The translations under genes were made by a program, and so were the position numbers. From SIG589 sp045652465 (GTDB lineage: Bacteria; Bacillota; Clostridia; Oscillospirales; Acutalibacteraceae), in contig JAZRUI010000003.1 in NCBI GenBank assembly GCA_045652465.1, forward strand, positions 1 to 64,000: 64,000 nt of DNA, written 5' to 3'. Below the pieces are notes generated by a model. It was not told the DNA's origin and searched no databases. It worked only from the letters and a program-made list of their open reading frames with translations. Position 1 is the first letter of the stretch. Each line of letters begins with the position of its first letter. Of this stretch, positions 41,685 through 49,847 are shown in pieces.

Positions 41685-43048
41685 TATATCATTTTCTCGG
41701 GGTTTAGAAGCTCTTTGGCCTTTTCTTTTGTTAAAAGCCCCAACTTTTCGGCCGCCTCGGCAAGGGTTATATCCTCGCTATAGGCGCATTTTGCAACCCG
41801 CGCGGCATTCTCATAGCCGATTTCCTCATTAAGGGCGGTTACAAGCATTAAAGAACGCGAAAGGTTTTCCTCGATGCGCTTCTTATTGGGCTTTATGCCA
41901 ACAACGCAGTTATCCTTAAAGGACACCATAGCATCCGCCAAAAGATTTACCGACTGCAAGAAAGAATAAGCCGTTACGGGCTGATAAACATTAAGTTCAA
42001 AATTGCCCTGAGAAGCGGCTAGCGAAACGGTTGTATCGTTGCCGATAACGCGGGCGGCAACCATTGTTACCATCTCGCATTGGGTCGGGTTAACCTTACC
42101 AGGCATAATCGAGCTGCCCGGCTCGTTTTCGGGAATGAAGAGCTCTCCTATTCCCGCGCGAGGACCCGAAGAGAGCAAGCGAATATCGTTGGCTATCTTC
42201 ATAAGGTCGCAGGCAAGCGCGCGCAGAGCGCCATGGGCAAACGCGATATCCGAAAGCGAGGTTAGGGCGGAGAATTTATTTTCCTTCGATTTGAAGGGAT
42301 AGCCCGTTTTAGAGGAAATCTCTCGGGCAACCTCTTCGCCAAAGCCGCTCGGAGCATTGAGCCCCGTTCCGACTGCGGTTCCGCCGATTGCAAGCTCCGA
42401 AATAAAGGGAAGCGCCGCCAAAACCGCCGATAGCGAATTCTCAAGCGATGCGCGCCAGCCGCTGATTTCCTGCGAGAGGGTTAGCGGCACGGCATCCTGA
42501 AGATGGGTCCTGCCAACCTTGATAACATCGCGGTTTTCCTCCTCGAGGGCATAAAAAGCCTCGATAAGAGCGGTTGCGGCGGGAATTAGCTTCTCGTTTA
42601 TTTCGCAAACCGCCGCCAAACGCATCGCGCTCGGGAAGGTATCGTTTGAACTTTGCGACATATTAACGGTATCATTCGGGTGAAGCAATTTTTCGCCCGC
42701 TATAAGGTTGCCGCGGTTGGCGATAACCTCGTTTAGATTCATATTGGTTTGGGTGCCGCTGCCTGTTTGCCAAACGAGAAGCGGGAAAGCGTTATCATGC
42801 TCTCCCCTCTCGATTTCCTCGCAAACGCGGCAAATAAGCTCGCATTTTTCGGGCTCTAACTTCGAGAGCGCGCAGTTCGCCTTGGCGCAAGCCGCCTTTA
42901 AAACGGCAAACGCCTTTATAACTGCGAGGGGCATTTTTTCATCCGAAATTTTAAAATTTCGGCGGCTTCTCTCGGTTTGCGCGCCCCAAAGGCAATCACT
43001 GCCAACCTCGATTTCACCCATAGAATCATGTTCTATTCTAAAATTCAT
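41684..43048 (-). CDS. fumC: Class II fumarate hydratase
   Basis: A 454-residue member of the fumarase/aspartase superfamily. GSSIMPGKVNPTQCE is the superfamily signature; IEHDSMGEIEVGSDCLWGAQTERSRRNF and TGSGTQTNMNLNEVIANRG, HPNDTVNMSQSSNDTFP favour fumarase over aspartase. Oxygen-stable class II enzymes are less usual in strict anaerobes than class I. It starts 10 bp after the GH106-like gene and probably shares its transcript. Confidence 0.87.
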   Translation of the reverse strand: MNFRIEHDSMGEIEVGSDCLWGAQTERSRRNFKISDEKMPLAVIKAFAVLKAACAKANCALSKLEPEKCELICRVCEEIERGEHDNAFPLLVWQTGSGTQTNMNLNEVIANRGNLIAGEKLLHPNDTVNMSQSSNDTFPSAMRLAAVCEINEKLIPAATALIEAFYALEEENRDVIKVGRTHLQDAVPLTLSQEISGWRASLENSLSAVLAALPFISELAIGGTAVGTGLNAPSGFGEEVAREISSKTGYPFKSKENKFSALTSLSDIAFAHGALRALACDLMKIANDIRLLSSGPRAGIGELFIPENEPGSSIMPGKVNPTQCEMVTMVAARVIGNDTTVSLAASQGNFELNVYQPVTAYSFLQSVNLLADAMVSFKDNCVVGIKPNKKRIEENLSRSLMLVTALNEEIGYENAARVAKCAYSEDITLAEAAEKLGLLTKEKAKELLNPEKMI

Positions 43049-43058
43049 TTATAACACC

Positions 43059-45995
43059 TTAAAACTCTACGCCGAATTTTACAAAGCTGAAATTATCGGT
43101 CCATGCAGGCTTGTTGGGGTCATCCGACCAACCATGCTTATTAGTGAAGGTTGCGGGGCCAACATCATAAACCTCGCCAGCGGGCTTATGATGGGGTCCT
43201 AACATATTGCGGTTGCCCGAATAAAGCTTGAACACAACCTCGTTCTCGCCGTTCTTAAGATAATCGGTAACATCGAGAACATGGGGAGTGAACATAAACA
43301 TTCCTGCATTCTTGCCGCCTATGAACACCTCGGCACAGGGGGCGTTAAGCGCGGCAAGCGAAATCTTATAACGGGTGTCGTCCTTCTTATCGACATTAAT
43401 GGTTTGAGAAAGCTCTAAAATGCCGCTGAAGAAGAGATGACCATCCTCGGTTACGGACTTGATATTAACGGTTTCGGGGCGGGCGGTTAACGCGAAGTTC
43501 TCGCCTGCGAAGATGGAGCGGCGCGGACCATAGGTTAACTCATCCAACGAACGAACGCCGAAATCGCCATAGAGATAGATGCTCTCAATTTCGGTATCAT
43601 AGGTTAGCTTGTTGCGCTCGGTTTCATCAACATTCTCGCCGAAGATAACATCATAAACCTTTTGGCTTTGATAGAAATCGGTGTCGAGGATGATAACATT
43701 CTCGCCCTCTTTAACAAAGGCGGTTATATCCATCTTGCGGAAGGATTTATCAACCTCATAGCCGATATCCTCAAACTCGGCATCGGCACCGTTTATAGAT
43801 AACTTAAACTGCGAGGGGGTTTCGGAGAGAAGATAAAGCTTTGAGGGAACCTCCTCGGCAAAGAACTTAAAGCGAAGCTTTGCGCGGCAGGGCTTCTTTA
43901 ATGCCAAGAGTTCGCCAAATAGGGTTATAACAGCCTTCTTGGGCTGCCACTCGCCGCCATCAACCGAATATTCGCAGCTATCGAGGGTTAGGGTGTTGAG
44001 GCTGCCGCCCTCGCGCTTCCATTCGGGCGCAAACTTAAGGGTTTCGGCCTTCTCTTCGGCTACCTCGGCGCCACCCTTGCGAGCCAAAATAACCTTTGCC
44101 TCCCAAGGAGCAAACTCGAGGTTGGCGATGGTTTTGCCATCCGCAACTTTAGAAGCAATCGGCGCCTCCTTTTCGGTTACAACATCGAAAAGCGAAAGCG
44201 CATATTCGCCAACGGTTTCGAAAACGCCGCCGCGAACATCGTTCTCAAGATTGATAAGATAGAAGAACTTCTCATCATCAACATGGCGCTCGGCGATATG
44301 AACGCGAGCAAGCTCGCCGTTTTCGGTTTTGAGAGAGGGCATTTCAGCGGTGTGGAGCGGGGATAAATCCTCTTCATCAATCATAACCGCATATTTGCGC
44401 AAATTCTCAACGCGCTCATCATAGCGACCGTTAATCATCTCGGGGATAGCGATAGCAAAGAGCTTGCCGCCATTTTCGGCGAATTCCAAAAGCATTTCAT
44501 AGGTATGCTCATCGATAACCGAAAGTTTCGGGATAAGCACGCTCTCATATTCGCATTTGCCGATAACGAGCTTGTTGCCCTCAACCTTACCAAAGCGGCG
44601 CATAATAACCTCGCTGCCGTAGTGGTGGAGCAGGTGGGCATCGTTGAGCCTATCGGTGAAGGCATCATAATAATCGCTATAATAATCGAGCGAGCGGGAG
44701 TTTTCGTTTGCGAATAAGAGCGATGCTGTGAAAATCGGGTGGATTACAAGCAGCGGAGCAGGCTCGGCAGCGGTGTGGAGCATTGAGCCGAGCTTTGCAA
44801 AATATGTATTAAGTGCGGCATAGGCGGTGTTATACCACGGAAGCTGCATAAAGAGCGCCGCAGGATAATCGCGCTTGCGAAGACCGCGAAGAGTGTATGC
44901 CTCGAGGTGCTGACAAATCATGGATATGCCGTTAACATACTGCCAGCCTGCGATAAGGCGCAAATCGTTGGGCGAAACATCCCAGCCGCAAAGGGCGAAG
45001 GATTCGGTTATGGTTTGGCGACCAAGCTGGGCGGCAACGCTTCCGAGCTGTTTTGCAGCAAGGGCGCAGCCTATCTGACGGCCGAGCCAATCAATTCCAG
45101 GGATATGGAAATATTCATAGCAAGCCATACTATCGGCAACGGCGCGCACCTGAGTGTTGAGCTGAACATCGCACATAACATGACCTGTTGACATACAGTT
45201 ATGCTCTTCGCACCAATCATAGATAACCTTAAGGAAGCGCTCGCGATAGAGCTCGCCAATCATCTTCCAAAAATCATAGCGCACCGCGAAGGTGTTAGAA
45301 TAGGTGCCGAAGAGGGCGGGAAGATTCTCGATAAGGCTATAGCCATAGCGCGACTGAAAATCGTTTTCGAGAACATGGGACCAGGGGAAGTTAAGGGTGT
45401 TGTTATACTGGGGTTCATCGGTGAAGAAGCCCTTTAAGGTCTTGCCGAATTCATCGGCGAAGCGCTTATAATATTCCTCATGGGTAACCTCAACGAAATA
45501 TTTGATGCTGTCGGGATTGAAGGCATCGATATAATATTTGTTAACAATGAAATAAATCGCGAGAACGCCCTTCTCGGCCTTATCGGTCATTTCATATCCC
45601 TCATCGGTTACTTTATAAAGACCGATTAAATGCTCGGGAACGGTTTCATCCTCTAAAATTTTAGAGGTCATTTTCTTTTGCTGCCAATCGAGTCCGCGCG
45701 AAGGAACGCGACCATCAGCGAAGCCGCTGGGCCAACCGTTTTCATCATAAGCCCAGGCATCCATGCCGAGCTTCTTCGCCTCATCGATGGAGGCGGCAAC
45801 CATTTGATACCATTCCTCACTTAAATATTCGGTTTGAAGACCGCCGCGGGCATGCATGAAAAAGCCGCCGTTAACGGTATCGTTCATAATGTTTACCTGG
45901 CGGCGGATTTCATCCTCCTCCAGCTTATCATTCCAACTCCAGAAAGGAAGGGAGCGATGATTTTTTTCGTTTGCGAGCAGTTTTTTTATATCCAT
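43059..45995 (-). CDS. Large cytoplasmic glycoside hydrolase, GH106-like
   Basis: A 978-residue protein. The ATG at 45995 is used with GGAGG upstream. The first block (HRSLPFWSWNDKLEEDEIRRQ, NGGFFMHARGGLQTEYLSEEWY, DAWAYDENGWPSGFADGR, KGFFTDEPQY) matches GH106/alpha-L-rhamnosidase-like catalytic barrels. The C-terminal 450 residues are beta-sandwich, with a galactose-binding-like end (NGENEVVFKLYSGNRNMLGPHH). No signal peptide is seen, so it should act on imported oligosaccharides. Specificity for rhamnose is not certain. Fumarase follows directly. Confidence 0.75.
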   Translation of the reverse strand: MDIKKLLANEKNHRSLPFWSWNDKLEEDEIRRQVNIMNDTVNGGFFMHARGGLQTEYLSEEWYQMVAASIDEAKKLGMDAWAYDENGWPSGFADGRVPSRGLDWQQKKMTSKILEDETVPEHLIGLYKVTDEGYEMTDKAEKGVLAIYFIVNKYYIDAFNPDSIKYFVEVTHEEYYKRFADEFGKTLKGFFTDEPQYNNTLNFPWSHVLENDFQSRYGYSLIENLPALFGTYSNTFAVRYDFWKMIGELYRERFLKVIYDWCEEHNCMSTGHVMCDVQLNTQVRAVADSMACYEYFHIPGIDWLGRQIGCALAAKQLGSVAAQLGRQTITESFALCGWDVSPNDLRLIAGWQYVNGISMICQHLEAYTLRGLRKRDYPAALFMQLPWYNTAYAALNTYFAKLGSMLHTAAEPAPLLVIHPIFTASLLFANENSRSLDYYSDYYDAFTDRLNDAHLLHHYGSEVIMRRFGKVEGNKLVIGKCEYESVLIPKLSVIDEHTYEMLLEFAENGGKLFAIAIPEMINGRYDERVENLRKYAVMIDEEDLSPLHTAEMPSLKTENGELARVHIAERHVDDEKFFYLINLENDVRGGVFETVGEYALSLFDVVTEKEAPIASKVADGKTIANLEFAPWEAKVILARKGGAEVAEEKAETLKFAPEWKREGGSLNTLTLDSCEYSVDGGEWQPKKAVITLFGELLALKKPCRAKLRFKFFAEEVPSKLYLLSETPSQFKLSINGADAEFEDIGYEVDKSFRKMDITAFVKEGENVIILDTDFYQSQKVYDVIFGENVDETERNKLTYDTEIESIYLYGDFGVRSLDELTYGPRRSIFAGENFALTARPETVNIKSVTEDGHLFFSGILELSQTINVDKKDDTRYKISLAALNAPCAEVFIGGKNAGMFMFTPHVLDVTDYLKNGENEVVFKLYSGNRNMLGPHHKPAGEVYDVGPATFTNKHGWSDDPNKPAWTDNFSFVKFGVEF

Positions 45996-46032
45996 AAAAA
46001 TACCTCCGAAGGGGATTTGTTTATACACCTTT

Positions 46033-46061
46033 ATATTACCATTAAAATCGCCAAAAAGCAA
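46033..46061 (-). promoter_or_regulatory. GH106-like gene promoter
   Basis: Minus-strand TTGCTT (46056-46061) and TAATAT (46033-46038), 17-bp spacer. Confidence 0.6.
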
Positions 46062-46094
46062 CATTATTTAGAGCCAAAAAGCGGCTTATGAATT

Positions 46095-46150
46095 AAAAAA
46101 ACCACAGGCATTCCCCTCGCCATAAAAAGCAAAGAGAATGCCTGCGGTTT
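46095..46150 (-). terminator. Terminator of the 46193-46390 gene
   Basis: A 15-bp stem with one G-U (46099-46113 with 46136-46150) followed on the minus strand by seven T. Confidence 0.85.
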
Positions 46151-46192
46151 AGAAAGATTGATGGAGTGTCTTCAACAAAATGAAAAAGCGAT

Positions 46193-46390
46193 TTATGCGC
46201 AATGGGCGCCTCTTCCGCCCTCATGAACTCTATAGGTTTTAGCGCCGCTCTTGCGAGCCTTGCGGCAGCGCCAACGCTCGGCGATTTTATCTTCGAATTC
46301 GATTAACGCCTTCTCCTTCCAAAAGGATAAAATAACAGCTCCTAAAAGCACGATTTCGATTATGGTTTGGATTAAGAATTTAGTAGTCAT
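46193..46390 (-). CDS. Uncharacterised 65-residue single-helix membrane protein
   Basis: ATG at 46390 with GGGAGG upstream. Residues 3-22 are one membrane helix (FLIQTIIEIVLLGAVILSFW); the tail is basic and ends with RVHEGGRGAHCA, with Cys and His near the end. I do not recognise the family. It has tandem promoters and a 20-bp palindrome just after the proximal start site, so it appears to be tightly controlled. Its distal promoter shares an unusual dyad with the small-peptide locus at 32775. Confidence 0.7.
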   Translation of the reverse strand: MTTKFLIQTIIEIVLLGAVILSFWKEKALIEFEDKIAERWRCRKARKSGAKTYRVHEGGRGAHCA

Positions 46391-46407
46391 TTTTTCGTTT
46401 CCTCCCG

Positions 46408-46427
46408 AAAAGAACATTTGTTCTTTT
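46408..46427. promoter_or_regulatory. 20-bp perfect palindrome between promoter and RBS
   Basis: Arms AAAAGAACA and TGTTCTTTT around TT. It sits right after the expected start site of the proximal promoter, so it may be an operator or an mRNA hairpin before the RBS. Confidence 0.6.
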
Positions 46428-46438
46428 TCTTTAATCTC

Positions 46439-46467
46439 ATTATAATACGGGGCTTTTAATTTGTCAA
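46439..46467 (-). promoter_or_regulatory. Proximal promoter of the 46193-46390 gene
   Basis: Minus-strand TTGACA (46462-46467) and TATAAT (46439-46444), both consensus, 17-bp spacer. Confidence 0.85.
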
Positions 46468-46486
46468 CCCCCTTTTTACATTTTTT

Positions 46487-46519
46487 ATTATAATCTCTCC
46501 ACTGTCCGCAAAACGGGAC
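46487..46519 (-). promoter_or_regulatory. Distal promoter with GTCCC-N6-CGGAC dyad
   Basis: Minus-strand TATAAT (46487-46492) preceded by an 11-bp gap and then the dyad at 46504-46519. The -35 position lies inside the dyad and has no consensus hexamer. This is the same layout as 32775-32807. Confidence 0.55.
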
Positions 46520-46634
46520 TTTGCTCGGCGATTTTTAGGGTTTTTGCGTTTGTTTTGTTGTTTTGCGGAATATCTTCCGTTAAGGTCGGATAATGCTTGC
46601 GGAATGGGCGGGCTCTCCCCTGCGCTGCTTTTTG

Positions 46635-46663
46635 TTGCAAAATAAATATGAATATGCTATAAT
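46635..46663 (+). promoter_or_regulatory. Promoter of the structured leader
   Basis: TTGCAA (46635-46640) and TATAAT (46658-46663), 17-bp spacer. The start site should fall at the first base of the long inverted repeat. Confidence 0.75.
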
Positions 46664-46667
46664 TTCC

Positions 46668-46830
46668 TTGTCACACAGTTTCATATTTTTAAACCCCTAG
46701 GGAAACATACTTTGGTAAAAGGTGTTTCTCTCTTCTTCATATGCCTAGGGGTATTGAAATTGTGTGACAACAATGAGAGACTTCACTTTTTCGGTGTGTC
46801 TCTCACGAGACACACTTTTTTTATTTTGTG
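46668..46830 (+). promoter_or_regulatory. Structured leader with terminator/antiterminator hairpins
   Basis: A long helix pairs TTGTCACACA (46668-46677) with 46761-46770, TTTCA (46679-46683) with TGAAA (46755-46759), and ACCCCTAGG (46693-46701) with 46744-46752. Inside it GAAACA (46702-46707) pairs with TGTTTC (46723-46728). After it GAGAGAC (46775-46781) can pair with GTCTCTC (46798-46804), which excludes the terminator stem GTGTGTCTC (46794-46802) with GAGACACAC (46807-46815) plus T7. It matches no riboswitch class I know. Confidence 0.75.
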
Positions 46831-46842
46831 GGGGAGTTAAAA

Positions 46843-47349
46843 ATGACAAAACAAAACATTGATATTACGATGAACAGAAACCTCGGCACTAAATGGTTCA
46901 TGTTTTACACCAAGGTAAAACCTTGGTTACACTTCTTTTTTATCTTCGGAAGCATCGGAGAGTTCGCGGAATATACCGACCTATATATGCAATATTGGTG
47001 GTTGACACTATCTTTTGTTTTCAAAATTTTACATTCCATATTATGTATCGCTGTATTTATAAAATCTCGTGGTAGATATATTGACTTTGTTCCTTTTGTG
47101 AAAGTCGTTTTATTCTTTGAAACTATTAGTTTTGCTTACCAACAAGCGGTAACGCAATACATCTCAAATCTATTTGAAACCGAAACGGCTATTAATTCAT
47201 TTATGGTTTTATTTGTTATTTACTTTTTATTGTGGTATATTTTAAACGTGAACTATTTCAATAAAAGAATTAACTATGGTGCATCGGATACGGATATTGA
47301 AGAAGCCAATCACAAAGATTATGATGATTGTTCAGAGTATATTGATTAA
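46843..47349 (+). CDS. Uncharacterised four-helix membrane protein, AT-rich
   Basis: A 168-residue protein with GGGGGAG before the ATG. Four membrane helices at residues about 30-50, 52-75, 84-105 and 118-140 are followed by a hydrophilic acidic tail (SDTDIEEANHKDYDDCSEYID). I recognise no family. Codon use and base composition are clearly more AT-rich than neighbouring genes, which suggests acquisition. It is expressed through the structured leader at 46668-46830 and has its own terminator, forming a self-contained cassette. Confidence 0.7.
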   Translation: MTKQNIDITMNRNLGTKWFMFYTKVKPWLHFFFIFGSIGEFAEYTDLYMQYWWLTLSFVFKILHSILCIAVFIKSRGRYIDFVPFVKVVLFFETISFAYQQAVTQYISNLFETETAINSFMVLFVIYFLLWYILNVNYFNKRINYGASDTDIEEANHKDYDDCSEYID

Positions 47350-47352
47350 AGA

Positions 47353-47385
47353 AAAAGGAGCGGGAGGCCGCTCCTTTTCTTTTGT
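47353..47385 (+). terminator. Intrinsic terminator
   Basis: AAGGAGCGG (47355-47363) pairs with CCGCTCCTT (47368-47376), followed by TTCTTTTG. Confidence 0.85.
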
Positions 47386-47393
47386 TTTTATTG

Positions 47394-47422
47394 TTGATAT
47401 TTTCCACTTATATAAGTATAAT
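47394..47422 (+). promoter_or_regulatory. murD promoter
   Basis: TTGATA (47394-47399) and TATAAT (47417-47422), 17-bp spacer. Confidence 0.75.
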
Positions 47423-47454
47423 AATTATATATAACTTTTTAGGGGGACTGGGTT

Positions 47455-48834
47455 TTGGATTTTAGACAGTTCTGGGATAATCTTGAAGGCAAAAAAATTG
47501 CTATGTGCGGTATTGGAGTTAGCAACTCGCCGCTCATTCTTGACTTTTTAAATAAAGGCGCTCGCGTTTATGCCTGCGATAAGCGCAGCCGCGAGCAAAT
47601 AGGCGAACTTGCCGACCGCATTGAGGCGGCAGGCGCCGAGCTTCGCCTCGGAGAGGGCTACCTCGACAATTTAGAGGTTGACATAATCTTCCGCACACCG
47701 GGCATGAGTTTCCATTTGCCCGAGCTTTCAGCCGCCCGCAAAAAGGGCATCGCCGTTACAAGCGAGATGGAGGTTTTCTTCGACCTTTGCCCCGCAACCA
47801 TCTTCGCCGTTACAGGCTCCGATGGCAAAACAACAACCACAACCCTTATTGCCAAGATGCTCGAATGCGAAGGCAAGACGGTTCATGTTGGCGGCAACAT
47901 AGGCACTCCCCTGCTCCCCATCATTGATAAAATCAAGCCCGAGGATTTCGTTGTTGTTGAATTATCCTCGTTCCAGCTTATCTCCATGCGCAAGAGCCCC
48001 GATGTTGCGGTTGTTACCAATGTTGCGCCCAACCACCTCGATGTTCACAAGGATATGGATGAATATGTTGAGGCAAAGCGCAATGTTATTCTCCATCAAA
48101 ACGCCTTCTCGCGCACCGTTCTCAACTATGATAACGAAATAACCTATGGCTTCCGCGCCGATGCTCGCGGTCAATCGCTCGGCTTTAGCCACGAGCGCAA
48201 GGTTGGCAACGGCTCTTGGTTGGATAGCGAGGGCGTTCTTCATATGTGCTATCGCGGAATCGATGTTCCGATTCTCGACCGCAAGGAAATCGCAATTTTA
48301 GGCGACCATAATGTTGAAAATTATCTCGCCGCCATCGCAGCGGTTTGGGGATATGTCAGCGCCGACTGCATTCGCACGGTTGCCCGCACCTTTATGGGCG
48401 TTGAACACCGCATTGAGCTCGTTCGCGAAAAGGATGGGGTTAAATATTATAACGATTCCATCGCCTCGAGCCCGACTCGAACCATTGCAGGTCTTAAGGT
48501 TTTCGAAAAGAATGTTATCTTGCTCGCGGGCGGATATGATAAGCATATTCCCTTTGAGCCGATGGCACCCTATATTAACGATAAGGTAAAACTGCTGCTC
48601 TTAACGGGTCCGACTGCCGATGCTATCGAAGCCGCGGTTAAAAACGACCCCACCTACACAGGCAGCTGCGAGATTATTAAGCTTGCAAACCTCGCCGAGG
48701 CGGTTTCGGTTGCTCATAAGAGAGCAAAAAGCGGCGATGTTGTAACCTTAAGCCCCGCCTGCGCGAGCTTTGATGCCTTCCCCAATTTTGCCGCAAGAGG
48801 CAACTATTTTAAGGAACTGGTGAACAAACTTTGA
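47455..48834 (+). CDS. murD: UDP-N-acetylmuramoyl-L-alanine:D-glutamate ligase
   Basis: A 459-residue Mur ligase adding D-Glu to the peptidoglycan precursor. ATP loop VTGSDGKTTTTTLIAKML, GNIGTPLL, VVELSSFQL, TNVAPNHLDVH, and the C-terminal YNDSIASSPTRTIAGL and LSPACASFDAFPNFAARG are MurD specific. TTG start with AGGGGG upstream. It lies outside any division/cell-wall cluster and leads an operon with two M42 peptidases and an acetyltransferase. Confidence 0.95.
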   Translation: MDFRQFWDNLEGKKIAMCGIGVSNSPLILDFLNKGARVYACDKRSREQIGELADRIEAAGAELRLGEGYLDNLEVDIIFRTPGMSFHLPELSAARKKGIAVTSEMEVFFDLCPATIFAVTGSDGKTTTTTLIAKMLECEGKTVHVGGNIGTPLLPIIDKIKPEDFVVVELSSFQLISMRKSPDVAVVTNVAPNHLDVHKDMDEYVEAKRNVILHQNAFSRTVLNYDNEITYGFRADARGQSLGFSHERKVGNGSWLDSEGVLHMCYRGIDVPILDRKEIAILGDHNVENYLAAIAAVWGYVSADCIRTVARTFMGVEHRIELVREKDGVKYYNDSIASSPTRTIAGLKVFEKNVILLAGGYDKHIPFEPMAPYINDKVKLLLLTGPTADAIEAAVKNDPTYTGSCEIIKLANLAEAVSVAHKRAKSGDVVTLSPACASFDAFPNFAARGNYFKELVNKL

Positions 48835-49847
48835 TAGACACTATCGAACTATTAAAACAGCTGTCTGACAGCGTTTTTATCGGACACAAAAGAGATGCAC
48901 TGAAAATCGCCGAGCAAATGCTTGGCGATTTTGCCGAGCGCAAAAATCTTTTCGGCGGCAACGAGGCATTTCTAATCAAAGGCGAGAGCGAAAAAACGAT
49001 TTTGCTCGAAGCTCATATTGATGAAATAGGATTCACTGTTACCTCGGTTTCGGATAACGGCTTTTTAAGCGTTGCAGCCGCGGGCGGATTCGACCTTCGC
49101 GCGCTGCCCGCCACCCGAGTTACGGTTCACGGCAAGGAGGACATCCCCGCAGTTTTCACGAGCATTCCTCCCCATCTCTCGAAGGATGATGCCGTTTTCG
49201 ATGATATTTCAAAGCTTTATATCGACACGGGACTCGGCGAGAAGGCCAAGGAGCTTATCTCGGTTGGCGATTTCATAACCTATCGCCAAAGCGCGCAAAA
49301 GCTTTTGGGAACAAGGGTTACGGGCAAATCGCTCGACAACCGCGCGGGCGTTGCAACCCTCCTTTTGGTTGCAAACCTGCTTCGCGGAAAAACGCTGCCC
49401 GTTAATGTTTTGATTTTATTTTGCAATCAAGAGGAGCTTGGCACACGCGGCGCCGTTACTTCGGCGTTTGCGCTGGGCGCTGATGAAGCGATTTGCGTTG
49501 ATGTTAGCTTCGGCGATTTCCCGGGAGTTTCGCCCGCCGAGAGCGGCAAGCTCGGAAACGGACCGATGCTCGGCAATTCCCCGATTTTGGATAGAGCATT
49601 GACAAGCGCCCTTAAAGCCGCAGCCGAAAAGCTCGGCATTTCCTATACCAATGAGGTTATGGGCGGCAAGACCTCGACCGATGCCGATGTTGTTTCGATA
49701 AGCAAAGAGGGCATCCCCACGGCGCTCGTTTCTATCCCCCTTCGCAATATGCACAGCTCCACCGAGGTTGTTGACACCGCTGACATCGAATCGGCGGCTA
49801 AAGTCATCGCCGAATATATTTTAAACGGAGGTCAAAAGAATGTTTGA
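48831..49847 (+). CDS. M42-family metallo-aminopeptidase
   Basis: A 338-residue cobalt/zinc aminopeptidase of the M42 family (tetrahedral type). The ligands are visible: EAHIDEIGF, KSLDNRAG, CNQEELGTRG, CVDVSFGD and NMHSSTEVVD. TTG start that overlaps the murD stop by 4 bp. It is a paralogue of the next gene, overlapping it by 8 bp. Cytosolic, probably trimming peptides. Confidence 0.9.
   Translation: MIDTIELLKQLSDSVFIGHKRDALKIAEQMLGDFAERKNLFGGNEAFLIKGESEKTILLEAHIDEIGFTVTSVSDNGFLSVAAAGGFDLRALPATRVTVHGKEDIPAVFTSIPPHLSKDDAVFDDISKLYIDTGLGEKAKELISVGDFITYRQSAQKLLGTRVTGKSLDNRAGVATLLLVANLLRGKTLPVNVLILFCNQEELGTRGAVTSAFALGADEAICVDVSFGDFPGVSPAESGKLGNGPMLGNSPILDRALTSALKAAAEKLGISYTNEVMGGKTSTDADVVSISKEGIPTALVSIPLRNMHSSTEVVDTADIESAAKVIAEYILNGGQKNV

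Noticed and set aside
41684..43048. Aspartate ammonia-lyase instead of fumarase
   Set aside because: The superfamily signature is shared, but the N-terminal WGAQTERSRRNF and HPNDTVN regions fit class II fumarase better.
46668..46770. Terminal inverted repeats of a small transposable element
   Set aside because: The repeat is only about 100 bp, lies directly after a promoter, has no target duplication and is followed by terminator/antiterminator pairing, so an RNA leader fits better.
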